Of a DNA stretch of 23,118 bases, positions 12,099 to 21,586 are shown piece by piece. The stretch spans positions 1 through 23,118 of the forward strand of contig JAUWOI010000008.1 in the NCBI GenBank assembly GCA_030612185.1, given 5' to 3'. The notes beneath the pieces are model-generated. The model searched no databases. It worked only from the letters and a program-made list of their open reading frames with translations, and had not been told where the DNA came from. The first letter of the stretch is position 1, and each line of letters begins with the position of its first letter. The stretch comes from Anaerolineae bacterium (lineage in GTDB: Bacteria; Chloroflexota; Anaerolineae; B4-G1). The translations under genes were made by a program, and so were the position numbers.

Positions 12099-13198
12099 TC
12101 ACAAGAAGCATCGTCCTGCGGCTCCTCCACCGGCACCGTGAGAGAGAAGATGCTGCCTCCCTCCGCTGGGCTATCCACCCAGATACGTCCTCCATGTGCT
12201 TCCACGACCAGGCGACAGTATGGCAACCCCAGGCCCATACCGCCCCGTTTGCGACCCGGCACGTGGGTGAATTTTTCGAAGACACGCTCCCGGTATTCCA
12301 AGGGGATGCCTGGCCCTTGATCGCGCACCCAGAAGGAGACCGCTGGCGAATCCGCCTGGGAATAGTGCGCGCCGACCACGACCGTGCCTTCAGGAGGGCT
12401 GTACTTGATCGCGTTGTCGAGCAGATTGCTTAATGCCCTCACCATCAGCATCCGGTCAACCTGCACTTTCGGCAGGCGACTCGCTACCTTGGTACGCAGT
12501 TTCAAATCCCGGATATCGGCCAGGGGCTTTAGTTGACTGATCGTTTCTCGCACCAATGTCAAGGGCGTGACGGCTTCTCTTTCTCCCAGCGGTTCGCCAG
12601 CCTCCAATCTACTCATCTCCAACAGCGTATTGATCAGGCGATCGAGTCGCACCTGCCCCCGTTGGGCAATATCCAACCACTGGCGAGCCACTGCTCCTTC
12701 CTCAAGCGCACTCAGTTCACCCTCCAGCATGCTGTAAGCGCCAGAGATGATGCTCAACGGGCCTCGCAGGTCGTGTACCAACATGTCAATCATGTCTTTG
12801 CGCAGCAACTGCACTTCCTGCTGCAGCCGTCGGTTTTCTACGGCACGCGACACCGTGGCGATCAGTTCCCGGCTCCGGCAAGGTTTTCTCAGGTAGTCGT
12901 AGGCTCCGTAGCGCAGCGCCTCTACCGCAGTGTCAATGGAGGCATAGCCGGTGATCACGATCATGCGGGTCTCGGGTGCGATCTCAAGCCCTTCTTTCAC
13001 GACGGTGAGCCCGTCTATTCCGGGCATTCTGATGTCCACCAACGCTGCATCAAAGTCCGACTTGGCCAGCAGCGCCAGTGCTGCCTCCCCGTTTTCTGCC
13101 GTGGCAACCTCGTATTCGGCGGCTGTCAGTTCATTGGCAAAACTGGCCCGCACGAAATCGTCGTCGTCCACAACCAGGATGTTCGCTGTCTCGCTCAT
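12083..13198 (-). CDS. Receiver domain-histidine kinase hybrid
   Basis: A 371-residue soluble protein. An N-terminal CheY-like receiver (ILVVDDDDFVRASF, phospho-acceptor Asp 55 in LVDIRMPG, Lys 105 in YLRKPC) is joined by a short coiled linker to a HisKA domain with His 142 (MLVHDLRGPLSII) and a HATPase domain (N box NLLDNAIKYSPPEG, G boxes DQGPGI and GMGLGLPYC). This is the order receiver then kinase, so it probably takes phosphate or a signal from the upstream kinase and passes it on. Its ATG overlaps the stop of the 1062-residue kinase (ATGA), which implies translational coupling and joint function. No output DNA-binding domain is present, so the final effector is elsewhere, possibly the OmpR-type regulator at 16581. 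Confidence 0.93.
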   Translation of the reverse strand: MSETANILVVDDDDFVRASFANELTAAEYEVATAENGEAALALLAKSDFDAALVDIRMPGIDGLTVVKEGLEIAPETRMIVITGYASIDTAVEALRYGAYDYLRKPCRSRELIATVSRAVENRRLQQEVQLLRKDMIDMLVHDLRGPLSIISGAYSMLEGELSALEEGAVARQWLDIAQRGQVRLDRLINTLLEMSRLEAGEPLGEREAVTPLTLVRETISQLKPLADIRDLKLRTKVASRLPKVQVDRMLMVRALSNLLDNAIKYSPPEGTVVVGAHYSQADSPAVSFWVRDQGPGIPLEYRERVFEKFTHVPGRKRGGMGLGLPYCRLVVEAHGGRIWVDSPAEGGSIFSLTVPVEEPQDDASCDHTRR

Positions 13199-16100
13199 GA
13201 TTTCCTCATTTCCTCCAGTGCTTCGGTTGTGCGGGGTAGCCTGATTGTGAAAGTAGTACCCTCGCCCATTTGACTGCGCACGTCAATCTGACCATGATGA
13301 AAGGTGACGATTTGATGGCTTACCCACAACCCAAGGCCAGTACCAACTTCGGTGCCCTTGGTGCTGAAGAACGGCTCAAAAAGCCGGTCCAGTGCCTCGG
13401 CCGACATACCGCAGCCTGTGTCCTGGATTTCGATGTACACTTCATCGAGCGTGACTTTCGAGCGCACCCACATTTCTCCGCCCTCTGGCAGCGCCTCGGC
13501 GGCATTGAGCAGCAGGTTGAGAAACACCTGATTAAACTGACCAGGATAACTCATTATCTCGGCCCTCTCTGGAGCCAGCATCTCGTGGACTGTGATGTTC
13601 GAGGCGGCGAATCGCGGTGCCACGATAGCGAGCGTTTGTCGAAGGGAATGATGGAGATCGGTAGACTGTAGCGTGGCTTTGCTATCACGCTGGAAGGCCA
13701 GTAGGCCCTGTACGATGTCGCGGATGCGCTCCTGACCAGCCCGTACCATCTGCAGTTGCCTTCGTCCAGGGTGGCCAGGATCAAGGGTTCGTTCCAGGGC
13801 ATCGAGGAAAAGGGTCATACCCTGGAGTGGGTTGTTGATCTCGTGCGCCAGGGATGCGGCCAGTTGCCCCGTGGCCGTCAACTTCTCGCTGCGTATCAGG
13901 TGCTGTTCCATTCTGCGTTTCTCCGTGACATCGCGGATGACGGCCATGATTACTCGCTGGTCACCCAGGTCAATCACCCGAGCGCGAATCTCGACGGGCA
14001 CCAGGTGGCCCTCTTTATGTTGGATTGACAGATCGTCCGCCTCTCCCTGCCCCTGCTGCACGATGTGTGTGAGAAGTTCGCGCACAACGTCCGCCGCTTC
14101 GGGAGGATACAGTTGCCAGAGTTTCATTCCGCCTAGTTCGGTCAGACTCAGCCCGGTCATGTCCCTGAGCGTGTAGTTGCCGTCCACGATGGCGCCGTCA
14201 GCAGTGTCCACGACAATGATGCCATCACGAGCCTCCGTCATCAGGGTCCGATACCGGGTCTCGGCCCGGCGGATTTCCTCAAGCATACGGGCATTCTCAA
14301 TCGCCACCCCCAACTGCTGCCCAATAGCGATGAGGGTGTCCACTTGCGAGTGAGAGATGGCCCACGAGACGTGGCTGCCCACGTAGAGCATGCCCAGCCG
14401 GTTACCGGCCGCTTCGATTGGAACGATGGACAGGGAGGCGACCCCTGTCTGGGCGCACAGTTCATAATCCGGCAGGTGGTGCGGGCCGGATTTGGCGGTG
14501 TCTCCCACCACCGTAGGCTGGCCTGTCCTGTTCGTCCACTCGCCCAAAGCCTCATCGGACCCCGCCCGTTCCTCGAAGGATATAAACTCCGTAGGGAAGC
14601 CCTGTTGTGCTGCAAATCGGAAGGTCATCGTTGCCTCGTCACGCAGTCGCACTGCCACCATCTCCATGCCGGTGACGCTGGCGATGACGCCCAGAGCACT
14701 ATCGAGCATGCTCTCATGGCTCAGCGAGCGCCCTACGAGGGCCGCAATCGCGTTGCGTGCTTGCAACTCCCAGTTGCGTTGGTTGATCTCTTCTTCGTAA
14801 TGCTTCTGAGCGGTGATGTCGCGTGCGAACAGGATCGTTGCTGTGTGACCTTCATACTCGGTGGTAGCAGTGCCCACAGTGACCGGCAGACGCTGGCCGT
14901 CTTTGATCAACAGCACAGTCTCGTAGGCCTGGCCTGGTGTAAGATCTATCCTTTGCCCACGGTGCCTGATCAGCATAGCCTCCAATTCTTCAGCAGGTAG
15001 TAAGTCGGCTATGGTCAGGTTCAGCAGTTCCGGGTAGGTGTAACCCAGCATATGACCAAACGCATCGTTGGCATAAAGGATGGCCCCCTCTCGCCCGTCT
15101 ACGTCTTGAAGCAAGACAATACCCTCGCCAGCCGTGCCAGCGGCGTCAATCAACAGACGATACAACTCCTGCGTTTTCTGTAGTTCTTGTGTGCGTTCCT
15201 CTACTTTCTCTTCTAATCCCTCGTACAGGCGCACACGCTCCAGGGCCAGCCTGATCAAATTGCCCAGTTCCATCAGCGCCTCTACGTCTTGTTTGGAGAC
15301 AGGGCGGTGGCTGGTCGCATTATCCACGCCGATTACACCAAGCACCTCCTCCCCGGCCACGATGGGCACAGTGGCGAAGGAGGAGACACCCAGCGCCTGG
15401 AGTATGTCGTGCAGGCCCTCGCAGCGTGGGTCGTGCAACTGATCACTGATCAGAACCGGTGTCCGCTCAAGTACACAGATAATAGGGGGAGGAGCGGGTT
15501 TGACGTCCAGCAGGGAGCGTTGGGCGATGATTTCTGGGGTGATGCCAATGCCATATCCCGCTCGCCCTACTAGTTCTTGTCGCTGATCATCTATCAGACC
15601 TAGCCAGCAGCGATCAAACCGGAATTCTTCGCGGACGATGCTCACGATGGCGTTCAGGGCTTCATCAAGGGTGAAGACACAAAGTAGGCGCTCGCCTGCG
15701 CGATGCAGGGCTGTCAGTATGCGCCTCTTGTGTTGTTCGGCCTCGTATAGCCGGGCGTTTCCTACTGCAGTAGCGGCCGGTGCTGCCACTGCTTCCAGCA
15801 AAGCGACGTCGTGTACGTCAAAATCACCTTTTATCTTGTTCAGTGCCTCGATGACACCGATAATGTGGCCCTTGACCTTCAGGGGTACGCAGATGAGGGA
15901 GCGAGTAGTGAGCGGGGTCTCGGCGTCAATGCCAGCGTAGAAACGTGTGTCCTGATAGACGTCCGGCACCAATTGAGGGGTTTGATGCTGCATCACCCAG
16001 CCGGCGATGCCTTCACCCGGTTGCAGGCGCAGGTCTATGGTCTCGGCGGCGGCGATGCCTGAAGCCGCGTGAAAGACCAATTCCCCTGTCTCTTGATCGA

Positions 16101-16383
16101 GCAGGGCCACCGATGTGGCCTCTGTGTTCAACACCTCGTTTACGTGGTTGAGTAACCTCTCAAGGATGGTCTCAACATCCAGGGTCTCCATCAGCGTGTG
16201 GGCGACGGTACTGAGAGTGGCGAGTTCACGGCTATATGATTCTGGTGCCTGCTCAGATTGCTCCATCACGCAAGATTCGGCGAGGGCGTTGGAGGACTCA
16301 GACGTGAGCCGGCCGGTTGATGCTCCATCCGGTGTCTGCTGTTGTTCCACTGGTATTCGCGAGCCGCAAGGAGTTGTAGACAT
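13195..16383 (-). CDS. Multi-sensor histidine kinase (GAF-GAF-PAS-GAF-PAS-HisKA-HATPase)
   Basis: A 1062-residue kinase with no membrane segment. Domains by position: GAF about 67-215 (GEGIAGWVMQ, then CVPLKVKGHIIGVIEALNK), GAF about 235-385 (SFATVPIVAGEEVLGVIGVD), a coiled coil (EEKVEERTQELQKTQ), PAS about 405-525, GAF about 555-702, PAS about 708-825 (DGIIVVDTADGAIVDGN), HisKA with His 847 (LAHEINNPLQGM) and HATPase with DTGCGM and GTGLGLWVS. It most likely senses small molecules or redox state in the cytoplasm; ligands cannot be read. The ATG at 16383 is preceded by AAGGAG. It forms an operon with the receiver-kinase hybrid and is divergent from the OmpR-type regulator, 197 bases away, suggesting one regulatory circuit. 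Confidence 0.95.
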   Translation of the reverse strand: MSTTPCGSRIPVEQQQTPDGASTGRLTSESSNALAESCVMEQSEQAPESYSRELATLSTVAHTLMETLDVETILERLLNHVNEVLNTEATSVALLDQETGELVFHAASGIAAAETIDLRLQPGEGIAGWVMQHQTPQLVPDVYQDTRFYAGIDAETPLTTRSLICVPLKVKGHIIGVIEALNKIKGDFDVHDVALLEAVAAPAATAVGNARLYEAEQHKRRILTALHRAGERLLCVFTLDEALNAIVSIVREEFRFDRCWLGLIDDQRQELVGRAGYGIGITPEIIAQRSLLDVKPAPPPIICVLERTPVLISDQLHDPRCEGLHDILQALGVSSFATVPIVAGEEVLGVIGVDNATSHRPVSKQDVEALMELGNLIRLALERVRLYEGLEEKVEERTQELQKTQELYRLLIDAAGTAGEGIVLLQDVDGREGAILYANDAFGHMLGYTYPELLNLTIADLLPAEELEAMLIRHRGQRIDLTPGQAYETVLLIKDGQRLPVTVGTATTEYEGHTATILFARDITAQKHYEEEINQRNWELQARNAIAALVGRSLSHESMLDSALGVIASVTGMEMVAVRLRDEATMTFRFAAQQGFPTEFISFEERAGSDEALGEWTNRTGQPTVVGDTAKSGPHHLPDYELCAQTGVASLSIVPIEAAGNRLGMLYVGSHVSWAISHSQVDTLIAIGQQLGVAIENARMLEEIRRAETRYRTLMTEARDGIIVVDTADGAIVDGNYTLRDMTGLSLTELGGMKLWQLYPPEAADVVRELLTHIVQQGQGEADDLSIQHKEGHLVPVEIRARVIDLGDQRVIMAVIRDVTEKRRMEQHLIRSEKLTATGQLAASLAHEINNPLQGMTLFLDALERTLDPGHPGRRQLQMVRAGQERIRDIVQGLLAFQRDSKATLQSTDLHHSLRQTLAIVAPRFAASNITVHEMLAPERAEIMSYPGQFNQVFLNLLLNAAEALPEGGEMWVRSKVTLDEVYIEIQDTGCGMSAEALDRLFEPFFSTKGTEVGTGLGLWVSHQIVTFHHGQIDVRSQMGEGTTFTIRLPRTTEALEEMRKS

Positions 16384-16580
16384 GGTGTCTCCTTAAATAT
16401 ACAACAGTTTGGGGGTATTAGTCAAATCTAAACTTCGTGACGATTTGTTCACCTTGCTTAAACCGTCCTTTCACTTCCTTGTGATAATATTAAATCGAAC
16501 AGAGCCAGCCTGTCTTTTCCAATTCTGGGGCGGATCGAGAAATAAATATGAGTTCACAAGTCAGTTCCGTAGGAGGAAAA

Positions 16581-17276
16581 ATGGATATAAATGAGACGAT
16601 CCTGGTAATAGATGATGACACCGGACTGCTCAGGCTTCTACAATTAGGCCTGGAGCGAGAAGGCTTTTCGGTCATCACTGCCTCTGGGGGAAAGGATGGC
16701 CTCCGACAGGCCTACCAATCTCGCCCGGACTTGGTTATCTTGGACGTGATGATGGCAGACATTGACGGCTGGACGACTTGCCAACGGCTGCGGGAGATGT
16801 CGGATACACCCATTATCATGCTCACCGCCAGGGGGGATGAGAAAGACGTCCTTCGTGGTCTCACCCTGGGTGCCGATGACTACATCGCTAAGCCTTGCAG
16901 TTTTGATGAGTTGAAAGCCCGTATTCACGCGCTCCTGCGGCGTTCCAAGACGCCTGCTAATCCGGCCTGGCGAACGGCCTACGATGATGGCAGACTGATG
17001 GTGGATTTGTCTACCGGGAGCGTCAGTCTGAACGATTCCCCTGTGCACCTGACCCCCACTGAGTCCCGCCTGCTGATGTGCTTGATGAGCCAGACAGGGC
17101 AGGTCATCTCTCATAAGGAATTGCTCACGCGGGTCTGGGGGCCGGAATATAGCGATGAGGTGGGCTATCTGAGCGTGTATGTCCATTACCTGCGCGAGAA
17201 AATCGAGGCCGATCCGGCAAATCCGCAATACGTCCGCACAAGGTGGGGGATGGGGTACTATTTCGCGACAGATTAG
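16581..17276 (+). CDS. OmpR/PhoB-family response regulator
   Basis: A 231-residue regulator with an N-terminal receiver (ILVIDDDTGLLRLL, Asp 55 in VILDVMMADIDG, Lys 104 in YIAKPCS) and a C-terminal winged helix of OmpR type (LTPTESRLLMCLMSQTG, then VISHKELLTRVWG and VSVHYLREKIE-like YVHYLREKIE, ending RTRWGMGYYF). I choose ATG 16581 because TAGGAGG lies 5 bases before it; an in-frame ATG at 16548 has no such site. It is transcribed divergently from the kinase operon and is the natural DNA-binding output partner, though phosphotransfer between them is an inference. Its stop is 45 bases from the convergent stop of the thioredoxin/DsbD-like gene, with no clear terminator. Confidence 0.94.
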   Translation: MDINETILVIDDDTGLLRLLQLGLEREGFSVITASGGKDGLRQAYQSRPDLVILDVMMADIDGWTTCQRLREMSDTPIIMLTARGDEKDVLRGLTLGADDYIAKPCSFDELKARIHALLRRSKTPANPAWRTAYDDGRLMVDLSTGSVSLNDSPVHLTPTESRLLMCLMSQTGQVISHKELLTRVWGPEYSDEVGYLSVYVHYLREKIEADPANPQYVRTRWGMGYYFATD

Positions 17277-17321
17277 CCGAAATAACTATGGACGAAAGCC
17301 AGCAAGCATCCAACATCGGCA

Positions 17322-18944
17322 CTACACCATTAGGGCAACGGTCAGCCACGCCGCCAGTGCCGCGAAGAGCAATGCCATCCCCAGTTTGACCGTCGCTGCC
17401 TGCCGCTGGAGGAAGTTGGTCAACTGCTTTGACCCAGTGCCGTAGTAGGCCAGGATGAAGACCACAACCAACGGCAGGATAAACAGCAGATTATAGAGCA
17501 CGAGCAAGATAAGGGCGCGCACTCGCATCTCCGGCTGGCTCATCACAAAGATGATGGTCGGCAGGTAGACCTGACCCGTGCAAGCCAGTTCCAGGAACGA
17601 AACCACCACGCCGGTAACGAAAGCCCCTGCGACGAACGCCTGTGATTTGCGCCCCCTGCGAATGACCGCGTTGATGCGCATCCGCAACGCGTGGGGCAGG
17701 TTCAGCGCCATGTCGCCAATCTCACCCCGCCGGGCCTTGAGAAAGTCGAGGAAACTGAACACCGCCAGCACAGCGCACAAGACACCGGTCAGGCCATACA
17801 CCCACCGTCCCAACGTCGTCAGCAAATCGCCCAGCAGTTCGAGCACCTTGTAGAAGCCCAACCCCACCGCCAGGTAGGCCAGGAATACGCCAAGAGTGAA
17901 AGCCATACCCACGACTAGAATCTCTCGCCCCTTGCGCCCGCTCAATGTCAGGTAGGAGACGAAAAAGGCCAGCGTGGCGAAGGCACAGGGGTTGAGACCA
18001 TCCACCAGGCCAGCAAAGACAATGGTGGCAACACCAAAGGACTTGAAGCGCTCAATGATGCTCTGCTCGGCCCCCTCAGGGTCGAAACCAGCCCACACCT
18101 GCTCCACACCGGTGGGGGCGTACTGCTCAACCAACGCCAGCAATGCCTCGGACGTGATGTCGGTGCCGATCAGGTACTCATTGCCAACAAAGAGCGCCGG
18201 GGTTGCCAGACGTTGCTTCTCAGGCACATTAAGGCGAGCGCCCAGCCATTCCGCCAGTGCAGCATCTTCCTGAACGCTATACTCCTCGACCAACAACTGC
18301 GGATACATGCTCCGCACGTACCGGATGTCATACTCGGCGCGGCTGCACTCCTGACAGCCTACGTCGTAGAAGTAGGCCGCCCATATCGGCGCTGGCCCCT
18401 CACAGGCCGCCACCTCCTCTGGGCCACAAGGCTCTAACCCCTCTATCCCCAGTCCGCCCGGGTCAAAGCCCAGGCCCGGCTCTCCTTCACCTTCAACAGC
18501 GATGCCCTCCAGGCCGGGGATGTCGGGCCAGTAGGTGCCTCCCGCTCCCAGGCAAGTATCGAGCAAGCAGGGCAACTGCCCGCGGACGGCTTCCTCGCCG
18601 ATGAGCGCCTGCCCGTCAATGACCAACGTCGGCAGCCCACGCTGCTCTGGAGCCACGCCGAACATCTCCTCGGCCCGGACCAACATCTCGTAGTTGGTCG
18701 GGTCGGAGATCTCGACCATCTTGATCTGCATTTGGTCGCCATATTCGGCCTGCAGCGGCGTCAACACCTCATTGATAATGGTGATGCAATGAGCGCAGTC
18801 AGTGGCGTAGAAATAGACTATCCGCAAGACCGGACCGCCCTCGGCCTGCGCTGCGCCCACCCCCCAGGTGAGAGTCAACGCCAGGAGCAGTAAAACCACA
18901 CACATTCTGTATCTCAAGCACATTCGATTTCCCATCCTCCTCAC
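17322..18944 (-). CDS. Thioredoxin-like/DsbD (CcdA)-like transmembrane fusion protein
   Basis: A 540-residue protein. After a signal peptide (hydrophobic core VVLLLLALTLTWGV, cut near AAQA) come two thioredoxin-like domains, with CAHC at residues 50-53 (YFYATDCAHC) and CQEC at 197-200 (YFYDVGCQEC). The C-terminal half has six or so membrane helices of the CcdA/DsbD type with its two conserved cysteines, Cys 320 (GLNPCAFATLAFF) and Cys 455 (LELACTGQVYLP). The membrane part would carry electrons from the cytoplasm to the outer domains, for disulfide reduction or cytochrome c maturation. A GTG at 18944 follows the stop of the ATPase gene by two bases and has GGAGG 10 bases upstream; ATG 18923 is a plausible alternative and keeps the signal peptide. 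Having two thioredoxin-like domains ahead of the CcdA part is unusual. Confidence 0.9.
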   Translation of the reverse strand: MRRMGNRMCLRYRMCVVLLLLALTLTWGVGAAQAEGGPVLRIVYFYATDCAHCITIINEVLTPLQAEYGDQMQIKMVEISDPTNYEMLVRAEEMFGVAPEQRGLPTLVIDGQALIGEEAVRGQLPCLLDTCLGAGGTYWPDIPGLEGIAVEGEGEPGLGFDPGGLGIEGLEPCGPEEVAACEGPAPIWAAYFYDVGCQECSRAEYDIRYVRSMYPQLLVEEYSVQEDAALAEWLGARLNVPEKQRLATPALFVGNEYLIGTDITSEALLALVEQYAPTGVEQVWAGFDPEGAEQSIIERFKSFGVATIVFAGLVDGLNPCAFATLAFFVSYLTLSGRKGREILVVGMAFTLGVFLAYLAVGLGFYKVLELLGDLLTTLGRWVYGLTGVLCAVLAVFSFLDFLKARRGEIGDMALNLPHALRMRINAVIRRGRKSQAFVAGAFVTGVVVSFLELACTGQVYLPTIIFVMSQPEMRVRALILLVLYNLLFILPLVVVFILAYYGTGSKQLTNFLQRQAATVKLGMALLFAALAAWLTVALMV

Positions 18945-18946
18945 TA

Positions 18947-21586
18947 TTATGCCACCTCCACCACCGACCCCTCCGGCGTCTTGGTCACCTCAACGCGCAC
19001 GGGGAAAGCATCCTTCAACTCGTCAATGTGCGTGATCACCAACACGCGGGCGAAGTCATCTTGAATAGCGTTAATCGCCTCGACCAGCCGTTCCCGGCCT
19101 TGCGCGTCCTGCGTGCCAAATCCCTCGTCAATCACCAACGTCTGCAACTGCGCTCCGGCCCGCCGCGACAGCAGTCTTGAGAGCGCGATGCGGATGGCGA
19201 AGTTGACCCGGAACGCCTCACCCCCTGAGTAAAGGGAGTATTCTCGCGTCCCCAATTCGTCCGCGATCTTGATCTCCAGCGCCTCCCGCACCTCGCCCGC
19301 CAGCGTCTCCCGCTGCGTGTCGAAGCGCACGTGCATGCGCCCCCCGGTCATCCGTGCCAGGAGCCGGTTGGCCTCGGCCTCGATCTCCGGCACCGCCGCT
19401 TCAATGATCATCGCCGGCACACCTTTGACGCCGCAGGCGGTCCTCAGTTCCTCGTAGACAGAACGGCCAGCGGCCAATTCGTCCCGTCGTTTGAGTTTGT
19501 CCGCTCGCTGCTGCTCAAGCGCTTTGCACGCCTCCAGCCGCTGCTGCGCCGCGCCCAACCGCTGGCGAGCGGCGGCCTCCTGCCCGCGCACCCGCTGCAA
19601 CTCCGCCTCGACCGCCGGGGCGTCCTTTAACCGCTCCTGCAGTTCCCCGGCTTTCCATTCCAACTCCGCCCGGCGCGCCTGCTCGGTCTTTACCTGCTTC
19701 CGCCATCGCTGCCCGGCCTCCTCCAGCCGCTTAAGCGCTGCCCGCTCCTCCTCCATACCCGTATGCGCGGCGCTCAAGCGCGCCTTCCGCTCGGCGAAAA
19801 CCTGCCCCTCGGCCACTGCCCGCCGTGCCGCCTCGTGAGCCGCCGCATCATAACCTAGTTCCTCCGCCTGTGCCAATACCTGTGCCAGTTCGGCCCGCGC
19901 CTCCGGACCGTAGTCCCCAGCGGCCAACCGTTGTTCCAGGTGGGACAGTTTCACCCGGGCAGTCTTCAGCGACTCCGCCGCCTGCCGCCCCTGAGCGAAA
20001 CGCTCGGCCAGCGCCGCACCCCGCCTTTGTAGCACTGGCGACTCGCGCAGCAGCCGGTCGCTCTCGGCGATCTGCCCCTCCAGCGCCTGCGCCCGGCTGG
20101 TCAACTCCTTTGTTATATCCAGATTGGCGCGGTAGACGTCTCCCCTGGCCTGCCCCTCGGTCTGAAACTGATCCAACAACTGCAACCGGTGCTCGTCGGT
20201 GAGGGATTGGTCGCAGAGGGGACACTCGGCTCCCGCTCGCTCCAGCAGCGTGATCTTCTCCCTGAGCGCATCCATCTCTGCCCGCAATACCTCGTTGCGC
20301 GCCCGCAATTCCGCCTGCTCCTCGGCGATGTGCGCCAAGTCATCCCGCGCTGCCTCCCGGCCCTCCGATAACTGCGCCAGGTGGGCCAGTTGCGCCTGCA
20401 CCTCCTCGTGCTCGGCCAGGAGCAACTCATCGGGCAGGCGGTCCTCCAATTCAGCGCAACGTAACACGATGAGACCTCGCTCCGCCTCGATCTGGTGCCG
20501 CGCCTCAGACAGTCGTGCCTCCAGCGCCATGCGACGCTCGTTCAGTTCCACCGACTGGCGCAATTTGGCCCCCAACGCCTGCTCCTGCCCCACCGCCTGC
20601 TGATAGGCCGCGTAACCAGCACCAATCTCGTCCGCCTGGGCCAGCAGGCTCTCGTACTCAGCCAGCCGCTTCTCCCGCGCGGCCTGTTCCTCAGAAAGCG
20701 CGTGCAGTTCCTGCTCCGCCTGGGCAATCCGCTCGGCCAGTTCGGCGACCTGTGCCTCGGCGTGCCGGAGGTCCGTCCGCGCCGCCTCTATCCGCTGATA
20801 GGCCGCCTGGGCCTCCTGGAGCACCGCGCTCAGTTCCGTCACGGCCGCTTGGGCTGCCTGGAGTTGGGTCTCGTACTCGGGCCGCCGCGCCAGTTCGGTC
20901 TCGATCTCGTCCAACCGCAATTCGACCACCTGCGCCTCGGCCTTGATGGCCCGCAACCGTTCTTTGACCCGCTCCTCGTAGACCGTCCAGCGGTCAAGCC
21001 CCAGGATATCGCCTAGAACGCGCTTCCGTTCGGCGGCGGTCTTGACCGTAAATTCGTCGGCGCGCCCCTGGCGCAGGAAGGCGGAGTTGACGAAGGTCTC
21101 GTAGTCGAGCCGCAGGACACGCTCGATCTTCGCCTGCGTGGCCCGCACGCCGCTCTCGGCGATGGAGCGCCAACGCCCGCCCTTCCCCCCCTCAGGGGGA
21201 ACAGAGGGGGAGCCCTCCACCCTAGCAGGGGGGACAGAGGGAGGACCCTCCCCCCCCCTGGGGGGGATTGAGGGGGGTTCCCACACCTGAAAGTCCAGCA
21301 AGGTACTGCCACGCTTGCCAGCCTTGCGCCGGCGCAACGCGCGATAGGTCTGTCTCCCCAGATCGAACGTGAACTCGACCGCCATCTCGTCCTCGCCCAG
21401 GCGGATCAGTTCGTCGTCCCGTCTGGCCCGCGACTTTCCCCACAGCGCCCAGGTGATGGCGTCAAGCAACGCCGACTTGCCCGCGCCGTTTTCGCCGGCC
21501 AGGCATGCGACGTGGATGCCGGCGAAGTTCAATTGCGCCTGGCGGTAGCACATGAAGTTAGTGAGGGAGAGTCTCTGTGGAATCAC
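18947..21586 (-). CDS. SbcC/Rad50-like ATPase with zinc hook
   Basis: An 879-residue SMC-like ATPase. The N-terminus (IPQRLSLTNFMCYRQAQLNF) leads to Walker A GENGAGKS at 31-38. Two long coiled coils flank a zinc hook CPLC at 455-458. Near the C-terminus are the ABC signature YSLYSGGEAFRVNFA and Walker B LQTLVIDEGFGTQDAQG. Such proteins process DNA ends together with the nuclease SbcD/Mre11, but no SbcD gene is present in the window. Residues 104-136 are three 11-residue repeats that look like an in-frame insertion. The GTG start at 21586 overlaps the stop of the RelE-like gene (GTGA), so the two are coupled; the N-terminal sequence fits the family, which supports this start. At 879 residues it is somewhat shorter than E. 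coli SbcC. Confidence 0.93.
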   Translation of the reverse strand: MIPQRLSLTNFMCYRQAQLNFAGIHVACLAGENGAGKSALLDAITWALWGKSRARRDDELIRLGEDEMAVEFTFDLGRQTYRALRRRKAGKRGSTLLDFQVWEPPSIPPRGGEGPPSVPPARVEGSPSVPPEGGKGGRWRSIAESGVRATQAKIERVLRLDYETFVNSAFLRQGRADEFTVKTAAERKRVLGDILGLDRWTVYEERVKERLRAIKAEAQVVELRLDEIETELARRPEYETQLQAAQAAVTELSAVLQEAQAAYQRIEAARTDLRHAEAQVAELAERIAQAEQELHALSEEQAAREKRLAEYESLLAQADEIGAGYAAYQQAVGQEQALGAKLRQSVELNERRMALEARLSEARHQIEAERGLIVLRCAELEDRLPDELLLAEHEEVQAQLAHLAQLSEGREAARDDLAHIAEEQAELRARNEVLRAEMDALREKITLLERAGAECPLCDQSLTDEHRLQLLDQFQTEGQARGDVYRANLDITKELTSRAQALEGQIAESDRLLRESPVLQRRGAALAERFAQGRQAAESLKTARVKLSHLEQRLAAGDYGPEARAELAQVLAQAEELGYDAAAHEAARRAVAEGQVFAERKARLSAAHTGMEEERAALKRLEEAGQRWRKQVKTEQARRAELEWKAGELQERLKDAPAVEAELQRVRGQEAAARQRLGAAQQRLEACKALEQQRADKLKRRDELAAGRSVYEELRTACGVKGVPAMIIEAAVPEIEAEANRLLARMTGGRMHVRFDTQRETLAGEVREALEIKIADELGTREYSLYSGGEAFRVNFAIRIALSRLLSRRAGAQLQTLVIDEGFGTQDAQGRERLVEAINAIQDDFARVLVITHIDELKDAFPVRVEVTKTPEGSVVEVA
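21179..21277 (-). repeat. Three 33-bp minisatellite units inside the SbcC-like gene
   Basis: The 99 bases encode PPSIPPRGGEG, PPSVPPARVEG and SPSVPPEGGKG, three imperfect 11-residue units. The DNA consists of C- and G-run palindromes (CCCCCTCAGGGGG type), quite unlike the flanking coding sequence, and its length is a multiple of three. It lies between the strand FQVWE and RWRSIAESG, in the lobe near the N-terminal ATPase half. Confidence 0.88.
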
